A stretch of 9,372 bases of DNA, taken from contig JASHTQ010000124.1 in assembly GCA_030040475.1 (NCBI GenBank), forward strand, positions 1 through 9,372, in the 5' to 3' direction. Each line of letters opens with the position of its first letter. Within the stretch, counting starts at the first letter, position 1. Of this stretch, positions 7,101 to 9,372 are shown piece after piece. Position numbers and translations under genes: made by a program. Origin of the DNA: Streptosporangiaceae bacterium. Its GTDB lineage: Bacteria > Actinomycetota > Actinomycetes > Streptosporangiales > Streptosporangiaceae. A model generated the notes under the pieces. The model ran no database searches and was not told the DNA's origin. It saw only the letters and a list, made by a program, of their open reading frames with translations.

Positions 7101-7238
7101 CCTGATCACCTCGATCACGTCCGAGATGGCGTCCTTCGAGAGCAGCATCCCGCCGAGGACGCACTGCTCCGCCGCCACGTCGTGGGGCGGAACCCGCTCG
7201 AACTCGTCGTTCCTCGGAGCGATCTCGGCGACGCTCAC
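4101..7238 (-). CDS. dnaB: Replicative DNA helicase DnaB containing two inteins
   Basis: The product unwinds DNA 5' to 3' at the replication fork as a hexamer. I choose GTG 7238 (protein MSVAEIAPRND) because GGGGGAGGGGAG lies just upstream; an in-frame GTG at 7268 has no such site. The 1045-residue precursor contains the N-terminal collar domain (VPPHDVAAEQCVLGGMLLS, residues about 17-34), a linker, and the RecA-type motor. Walker A is ARPAIGK (217-223), interrupted by intein 1 and resumed as STLALDF. Walker B is FVIIDYLQL (about 493-501), then VVALSQLNRSPEQR and DLRESG, interrupted by intein 2 and resumed as SIEQDSDVV. The protein ends RFVDMAPS at TAA 4101-4103. Inteins occupy residues 224-393 and 561-985, so the spliced helicase is 450 residues, normal for the family. 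It lies downstream of rplI on the same strand but has its own upstream region. Confidence 0.97.
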   Translation of the reverse strand: MSVAEIAPRNDEFERVPPHDVAAEQCVLGGMLLSKDAISDVIEVIRATDHYRPAHQLIHEAVLDLYGRGEPADAITVANELTRRGEIARVGGAPYLHTLIASVPTAANAGYYARIVRERAIMRRLVEAGTRIVQFGYAGDADADDLVDRAQAEVYAVTDNRMREDYHSLSEIMPGALDEIEAISSHSGVLTGVPTGFADLDALTNGLHSGQMIVIAARPAIGKALAVDTPLPTPTGWTTMGEVAVGDHLLGADGKPTQVVAATEIMHGRPCYEVEFSGGDVIVADENHQWLTWSHPAGQDGLSSLIPPQVVTTGEIRRTLCLGPGRHRSNHAVALTAAAKATVPVGPRITPTREWLQYVVDVRPVPSRPVRCVQVDSLDHLYLVGPGMIPTHNSTLALDFARAAAIRHQMATVLFSLEMGRNEITMRLLSAESRVPLASMRNGQLDDDDWARLARRMGEVADAPLFIDDSPNMSLMEIRAKCRRLKQRHDLKFVIIDYLQLMSSPKRVENRQQEVSEMSRSLKLLAKELDVPVVALSQLNRSPEQRGDKKPLLSDLRESGCLTASTRILRADTGAEVSLGDLLASGESNIPVWSLDDRLRMVPRIMTRAFPSGTKEVFRVRLTSGREIEATANHPFLTLDGWRPLGELAARSRVAIPRQVPAPIHPHEVPEPELVMLAHLLGDGSFVRSQPIRYASTDEENLAAVTDAALHFGITAIRDYHPAARCTSLRLPSPYHLTHGRRNPISAWLDSMDLFGLRSHETFIPSQIFSLPQDQLALFLRHLWATGGSITVSKAGAVRVYYGTTSERLARQLQVLLFRFGIIARLRSVGNAYGHPQWTIDVAGVRDQRQFLDDIGAYGKREQAAIEARNRLDSMTAAGRFDTIPSTVWERVNQVMQERSISLSHVQATIGSRSRSDLNDGICPTRTRMRQIAQVLGDAELKMLALSDVFWDTVSSIESIGYQSVYDATVLETHNFVANGISIHNSIEQDSDVVILLHREDFYEKESPRAGEADLIVAKHRNGPTATVTVAFQGHYSRFVDMAPS
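4284..5558 (-). mobile_element. Class 1 intein (425 aa) with LAGLIDADG homing endonuclease in DnaB
   Basis: This intein sits between DLRESG and SIEQD of DnaB, the same site as the Synechocystis DnaB intein. Splicing residues are complete: C1, block B T71-A-N-H74, block F VYDATV (D407), penultimate H424 and terminal N425, with extein Ser at +1. Residues about 112-300 are a two-motif LAGLIDADG endonuclease. Motif 1 is LVMLAHLLGDGS with acidic D123 intact. Motif 2 is LFLRHLWATGGSI, where the expected Asp (ATDG) is Gly at 227 (codon GGC at 4878-4880), one base change away. A helix-turn-helix-like segment around 322-372 (IPSTVWERV...ISLSHVQATIG) may contact DNA. The sequence is much more A/T-rich than the exteins: 4261-4320 has 23 G/C of 60, against 45 of 60 at 7021-7080. 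That suggests later horizontal arrival than intein 1. Confidence 0.94.
6060..6569 (-). mobile_element. Class 3-type mini-intein (170 aa) in the DnaB Walker A loop
   Basis: This self-splicing protein segment lies between K223 and S394 of the DnaB precursor, splitting GK|ST of the ATP-binding loop (the position known as DnaB-b). It begins ALAVDTPLPTPTGWTTMGEV and ends MIPTHN, followed by Ser. Residue 1 is Ala, not Cys or Ser, so ordinary class 1 splicing is impossible. Instead it carries the class 3 Trp-Cys-Thr set: W67 (ENHQW), C149 (VRCVQVD) and T168 just before the terminal His-Asn. In class 3 inteins the internal Cys makes the first attack at the upstream splice junction. It closely recalls the mycobacteriophage Bethlehem DnaB intein (also Ala1, W67). 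There is no LAGLIDADG motif, so it has lost or never had a homing endonuclease. Its G+C is as high as the host's, suggesting long residence. Confidence 0.93.
6132..6149 (+). repeat. Perfect G-quadruplex motif inside intein 1
   Basis: Four GGG runs occur at 6132-6134, 6137-6139, 6142-6144 and 6147-6149, each separated by two bases (CC, AC, AC). This is the tightest class of intramolecular G4 motif. It lies on the plus strand, the template strand for dnaB transcription. In the protein it encodes the repetitive RPVPSRPVR just before the class 3 Cys149. Confidence 0.75.
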
Positions 7239-7254
7239 CTGTCTCCCCTCCCCC
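7239..7254 (-). promoter_or_regulatory. Ribosome-binding site that sets the dnaB start
   Basis: The mRNA sense of this stretch is GGGGGAGGGGAGACAG directly before GTG 7238. The AGGGGAG core ends four bases from the start codon. It decides between GTG 7238 and the upstream in-frame GTG 7268, which has no comparable purine run. Confidence 0.8.
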
Positions 7255-7371
7255 GCGCGGATGAACACGGCACGAACGCGTTTCTGCCTTGGCCTGACAC
7301 CGTTCTAGCGCACGGCTACGACATTTTGCCGACCCGCGGGGACGGGCGCCAACCCGTGCGGTGGAGCGTTC

Positions 7372-7576
7372 TGTGGACAACGTGTGTAGTACGGCGACCA
7401 TGTTGTGCGCAGCCTGGGGACATAACTGTGGAAACGGCCGCCTTGATGCTGGCTTTACCCTTTTAAGCTGCGAGAACGTCATCCACTGGCTGTGCGGAAG
7501 AAAAAGTTGGCGACGATTTCTGCGGTCAAAATCCACAGCCATTACGCACAGCTGGGGCCGGTCGGGCTGTGGACAT
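7372..7576. promoter_or_regulatory. Cluster of DnaA-box-like nonamers upstream of dnaB
   Basis: The actinobacterial DnaA box is TTGTCCACA (or TTATCCACA). This divergent intergenic region has an exact match on the minus strand at 7372-7380 (TGTGGACAA). One-mismatch sites are at 7568-7576 (TGTGGACAT) and 7542-7550 (TTACGCACA, one mismatch to the E. coli TTATNCACA). Two-mismatch sites are at 7427-7435, 7479-7487 and 7529-7537. Two of them form a perfect inverted pair, TCCACAGCC (7532-7540) and GGCTGTGGA (7565-7573), 24 bases apart. The region between also has relatively A/T-rich stretches (7451-7466, 7498-7507) unusual for this DNA. I infer DnaA control of dnaB or a DnaA-titration site; binding is not proven. 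Confidence 0.6.
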
Positions 7577-7601
7577 CAAGATCACGGAAGGACGCGCGCG
7601 G

Positions 7602-7632
7602 ACACCGTCGAGCTGATAATCTTCGACGGTGT
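7602..7632 (+). promoter_or_regulatory. Palindromic operator-like repeat around a -10 element (leaderless promoter)
   Basis: ACACCGTCGA (7602-7611) and TCGACGGTGT (7623-7632) are perfect 10-bp inverted repeats with an 11-base centre. The centre contains GATAAT (7615-7620), one base from TATAAT. Transcription would begin about seven to nine bases later, at or next to the GTG start at 7629, giving a leaderless mRNA. A repressor bound to the palindrome would cover the -10 element and the transcription start. I see no convincing -35 element. Confidence 0.6.
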
Positions 7633-7814
7633 GTTCGAACGACGAGTCCGCGCTGAAACGGCTCGCCGACGCCATCGATCGGCTGGATGCAAGCCGCGGG
7701 GACGCCGACGCGGCCAGCCTGGCAGCGCAGGTCGCAGCCCTCTGGTCGATGGTGAGCGACATCGACCCGGATCTAGCCAAGCGCGCCCTAGGCTACGCCC
7801 ACCCACCCGACTAG
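7629..7814 (+). CDS. Small acidic helical protein of unknown function (61 aa), probably leaderless
   Basis: The frame runs from GTG 7629 to TAG 7812-7814 and encodes 61 residues. Codons are strongly G/C-ended and the composition is ordinary for a soluble protein, which supports real coding. The protein looks alpha-helical: residues about 5-20 (ESALKRLADAIDRLDA) and about 25-56 (DAASLAAQVAALWSMV, then DIDPDLAKRALGYAHPP). There is no signal peptide, membrane segment or metal motif. No purine-rich ribosome-binding site precedes the GTG. Instead a -10 element within a palindrome (7602-7632) places the transcript start at the start codon, the leaderless pattern common in actinobacteria. It is divergent from dnaB and shares the intergenic region holding the DnaA-box cluster. 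I do not recognise the family. Confidence 0.65.
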   Translation: MCSNDESALKRLADAIDRLDASRGDADAASLAAQVAALWSMVSDIDPDLAKRALGYAHPPD

Positions 7815-7825
7815 CGAGCGAAATT

Positions 7826-7885
7826 TACGGCGTGGAAGCCCCTACCACGCACATAGGGCTACGTGGCTGTGGCATCCACGCCGTA
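7826..7885. repeat. Nested inverted repeats: two tandem CGTGG-N9-CCACG dyads, 31 bp apart
   Basis: TACGGCGTGGA (7826-7836) is perfectly inverted at 7875-7885. Inside and overlapping are two equal dyads, CGTGG-N9-CCACG at 7831-7849 and 7862-7880. Their arms can also cross-pair, for example CCACG 7845-7849 with CGTGG 7862-7866, while AGCCC (7837-7841) pairs with GGGCT (7856-7860). The 31-bp repeat distance is about three helical turns, fitting two dimer sites on one DNA face. As RNA, the same arms give mutually exclusive stems, including a possible pseudoknot. It begins 12 bases after the small gene's stop, so it could also end that transcript. Confidence 0.6.
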
Positions 7886-8037
7886 CGTTTGGGTGCCGGT
7901 GGGGCTGGGGAGGCCAGTGGGGCTGGAGGTGCCCGGCCCTGCGGTCCTGTACGCGCGGGGTCGCCTCGTGCTCGGCCGAACCGTGCAGGGCTGTGCCGAC
8001 GTAGCACCGGCAGGGCTGAGAGCACCGGGACCCGAGA

Positions 8038-8065
8038 GCTCCCGGCCCCCCAGGGGGCCGGGAGC
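8038..8065. terminator. 13-bp GC-rich hairpin, probable bidirectional terminator
   Basis: GCTCCCGGCCCCC (8038-8050) pairs perfectly with GGGGGCCGGGAGC (8053-8065). The central two bases plus the last pair would form the loop. There is no T tract, as is common for actinobacterial terminators. It lies between the convergent small gene (7629-7814) and rplI, about 140 bases beyond the rplI stop, so it could end transcripts from either side. Confidence 0.6.
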
Positions 8066-8153
8066 GGTGCCGGGACGGCGCCGGGGCCGGAATGGCCGGA
8101 GCATCCGGACTCCCGGGGCGGGGAGGCCGGGAGGCGGAGGCCGGGCCGGAGCC

Positions 8154-8195
8154 CCAGGGCCGGGAGCGCCGGGGCCAGGGCCGGGAGCGCTGGGG
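8154..8195. repeat. Two tandem 21-bp G-rich repeats with G-quadruplex potential
   Basis: A 21-base unit starting CCAGGGCCGGGAGCGC at 8154-8174 is repeated at 8175-8195 with one C-to-T difference. On the plus strand the GGG/GGGG runs with short spacers continue to 8200 and start as early as about 8115, so several overlapping G-quadruplexes could form. The block ends four bases from the rplI stop. No coding frame here has supporting features. Confidence 0.7.
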
Positions 8196-8203
8196 CCGGG
8201 GTG

Positions 8204-8665
8204 TTAGCTGGCGGCGATGTCTAGGTCGATGGTGGCGCTGACTTCGGGGTGGAGCCTGACGCGGACCTGGTGCGAGCCGACGGTCTTGATCGGGTCGCGC
8301 ACCTCGATGCGGCGCCGGTCGAGTTCGGGGCCGCCTGCCTCGCGGACGGCGGCCGCGATGTCGGCGGACCCGACGGAGCCGAACAGCCTGCCGCTGCCGC
8401 CCGCGCGCCGCCGCATCCGCACCTGCAGCCCTTCAAGCTGGGCCGCCACGGCCTTCGCGTCCTCGACGCCGCGGATTTCCCTGGCCGACCTGGCCCGCTT
8501 GATCAGCTCGATCTGCTTTTCCGCGCCGCGGGTCCAGTGCATCGCGAAGCCGCGCGGGATCAGGTAGTTGCGGCCGTAGCCGCCCGCCACGTCCACGACG
8601 TCACCTGGTGCGCCGAGGCCGCTCACCTCCTGGGTGAGGATGAGCTTCATCGGTGTACGACTCAT
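8204..8665 (-). CDS. rplI: 50S ribosomal protein bL9
   Basis: The product is the large-subunit protein bL9, which binds 23S rRNA near the L1 stalk and helps keep the reading frame. The N-terminal domain is clear: [20 protein letters not shown] followed by [16 protein letters not shown], the signature region. A charged connecting helix (about residues 45-80, [17 protein letters not shown]) and a C-terminal domain ([20 protein letters not shown]) complete it. I start at ATG 8665 ([10 protein letters not shown], 153 residues) because AAGGGAG (8674-8680) is eight bases upstream. The ATG at 8650 would give the family's usual MKLILTQEV end (148 residues) but has no ribosome-binding site at the right distance. 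The ribosome-binding site overlaps the rpsR stop codon, showing tight co-transcription with rpsR. Confidence 0.96.
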   Translation of the reverse strand: MSRTPMKLILTQEVSGLGAPGDVVDVAGGYGRNYLIPRGFAMHWTRGAEKQIELIKRARSAREIRGVEDAKAVAAQLEGLQVRMRRRAGGSGRLFGSVGSADIAAAVREAGGPELDRRRIEVRDPIKTVGSHQVRVRLHPEVSATIDLDIAAS

Positions 8666-8678
8666 CTGCCTGACTCCC

Positions 8679-8915
8679 TTAGCGCGCCGTGCTCGTGTAC
8701 GGTAGCAGCGCCATCTCGCGCGCGTTCTTGATCGCGGTCGCGACGTCCCGCTGGTGGCGCGTGCAGTTGCCGCTCACCCGCCGGGCGCGGATCTTCCCGC
8801 GATCCGAGATGTACTTGCGGAGCAGGCCGGTGTCCTTGTAGTCGACGTAGGCGATCCGCTCCTGGCAGAACACGCAGACCTTCTTCTTCGGCTTGCGTAG
8901 CGGTGGCTTGGCCAT
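8679..8915 (-). CDS. rpsR: 30S ribosomal protein bS18, zinc-binding (C+) form
   Basis: The 78-residue protein starts [20 protein letters not shown] and ends [11 protein letters not shown]. It binds with bS6 to the platform of the small subunit. The central signature [19 protein letters not shown] is intact. Cysteines at 14 and 17 (CVFC), Cys51 and His54 (NCTRHQ) form a likely zinc site, the C+ type. Actinobacteria often hold a second, Cys-free copy used under zinc shortage, so this is probably the zinc-replete paralogue. The start is ATG 8915, with AAGGAG at 8923-8928 seven bases upstream; a longer open frame to 9257 overlaps ssb and is spurious. It lies 73 bases downstream of ssb and 13 bases before rplI in the usual cluster order. 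Confidence 0.98.
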   Translation of the reverse strand: MAKPPLRKPKKKVCVFCQERIAYVDYKDTGLLRKYISDRGKIRARRVSGNCTRHQRDVATAIKNAREMALLPYTSTAR

Positions 8916-8935
8916 CGTGGTGCTCCTTAGCAGAG

Positions 8936-8952
8936 CCCCGCCCGCGGCGGGG
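8936..8952. repeat. 7-bp GC hairpin in the ssb-rpsR spacer
   Basis: CCCCGCC (8936-8942) and GGCGGGG (8946-8952) are perfect inverted repeats with a three-base loop. In the minus-strand transcript the hairpin lies between the ssb stop and the rpsR ribosome-binding site. It may protect mRNA ends, partly attenuate transcription or bind a ribosomal protein. Confidence 0.5.
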
Positions 8953-8988
8953 ATGGTCGGTTCGAAGTATCTATCTGGCTTGTGTTTC

Positions 8989-9372
8989 TTAGAACGGCGG
9001 TTCGTCGGAGTAGCCGCCGCCGGGGCCGTCGCTGGCCCACGGGTCGTTGTCCGCGCCGTACCCGCCCTGGCCGCCGCCGGACGACGGCCGGCCGCCGCCG
9101 GAACCGGATCCGGATCCGCCCTGGCGGTCGTATCCGCCGCCGGAACCGCCGGACCTGGCGATCCTGTTGACCTTTGCGGAGGCGTTGCGCAGCGACGGGC
9201 CGACGTCATCGACCTCGACCTCGTACACCGTGCGCTTCTCGCCCTCCTTGGTCTCATACGACCGCTGCCGCAGCCGCCCCGACACGATCACCCGCATCCC
9301 CCGCTGCAGGCTCTCCGCCACGTTCTCCGCCGCCTGCCGCCACACATTGCACGTCAGGAACAGGCTGTCGCC
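8989..9372 (-). CDS. ssb: Single-stranded DNA-binding protein, C-terminal part (5' end outside the window)
   Basis: The visible 127 residues begin at the window edge [20 protein letters not shown] and continue through the OB-fold strand [20 protein letters not shown] and the segment [16 protein letters not shown], all standard for bacterial Ssb. About 45 N-terminal residues are missing because the window ends. From about residue 75 of the visible part the chain becomes a Gly/Ser-rich disordered linker, then ends in SDEPPF. That is the short acidic tip with terminal Phe by which Ssb recruits repair and replication partners. The protein coats single-stranded DNA at the fork exposed by DnaB. It is the promoter-proximal gene of the ssb-rpsR-rplI group as seen here; rpsF would be expected just beyond the edge but is not in view. 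Confidence 0.98.
   Translation of the reverse strand, partial: GDSLFLTCNVWRQAAENVAESLQRGMRVIVSGRLRQRSYETKEGEKRTVYEVEVDDVGPSLRNASAKVNRIARSGGSGGGYDRQGGSGSGSGGGRPSSGGGQGGYGADNDPWASDGPGGGYSDEPPF

Noticed and set aside
5772..7466. Long plus-strand open frames opposite dnaB (5772-6491, 6681-7466)
   Set aside because: They are antisense shadows of high-G+C dnaB codons. Their products are low-complexity, without motifs, and dnaB on the other strand is certain.
7372..7576. Calling this region the chromosomal origin oriC
   Set aside because: Only one perfect DnaA box is present, and in actinobacteria oriC lies between dnaA and dnaN, neither of which is in view. A regulatory or titration role is the more careful reading.
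7361..8224. 287-residue plus-strand frame across the region between dnaB and rplI
   Set aside because: The product is Arg/Gly-rich with no domain, crosses the DnaA-box region, the small gene and G-rich repeats, and overlaps the rplI end. It is a G+C artefact.
8679..9257. Long rpsR frame extending into ssb
   Set aside because: The part upstream of ATG 8915 is an out-of-frame reading of ssb and its spacer; bS18 normally starts at MAKPP, with AAGGAG seven bases upstream.
1..9372. CRISPR array or restriction/defence system
   Set aside because: No regularly spaced repeats of CRISPR type and no nuclease, methylase or toxin-antitoxin genes are visible in either strand.

Overview
The window is high-GC bacterial chromosome, most likely an actinobacterium (Actinomycetota). 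It carries the ssb-rpsR-rplI cluster with dnaB a short distance downstream on the same (minus) strand. The Ssb has a Gly-rich linker and a DEPPF tip, many starts are GTG, and G/C dominates third codon positions. I cannot name the genus.

Layout, left to right. (1) Positions 1-860 look like the worn edge of an integrated element. There is the C-terminal part of a recombinase-like protein, then a short tyrosine-integrase C-terminal remnant that keeps its LGH...TYAHV motif, then a direct repeat, then an intact minus-strand tRNA-Arg(ACG) whose 3' end faces the remnant. This is the arrangement expected when an element has used the 3' end of a tRNA gene as its attachment site. (2) Positions 1237-3148 hold a two-gene plus-strand operon for an uncharacterised membrane-anchored protein and a DUF4397-type secreted, membrane-anchored protein. 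(3) Positions 3188-4196 are a decayed Gfo/Idh/MocA-family oxidoreductase. It has a one-base frameshift near 3295 and a frame change with missing central coding near 3665, and its reading frame runs into the 3' end of dnaB. (4) Positions 4101-7238 (minus) encode the replicative helicase DnaB, interrupted by two inteins. One is a 170-residue mini-intein with class 3 hallmarks, in the Walker A loop. The other is a 425-residue class 1 intein with a LAGLIDADG endonuclease whose second motif has lost its acidic residue. (5) Positions 7239-7628 form a divergent regulatory region with a cluster of DnaA-box-like nonamers and a palindrome around a -10 element that would give a leaderless transcript for a 61-residue protein (7629-7814). 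(6) Positions 7815-8203 are non-coding: tandem dyads, a 13-bp GC hairpin and G-rich tandem repeats. (7) Positions 8204-9372 (minus) are rplI, rpsR and the 3' part of ssb.

Together the minus-strand genes provide replication and ribosome functions: single-strand DNA binding, ribosomal proteins bS18 and bL9, and the replicative helicase. DnaB must be spliced twice to be active, because one intein splits the ATP-binding loop. The points most worth a second look are the paired inteins, the DnaA-box cluster upstream of dnaB, the operator-like dyads and leaderless small gene beside it, and the tRNA-linked integration scar.
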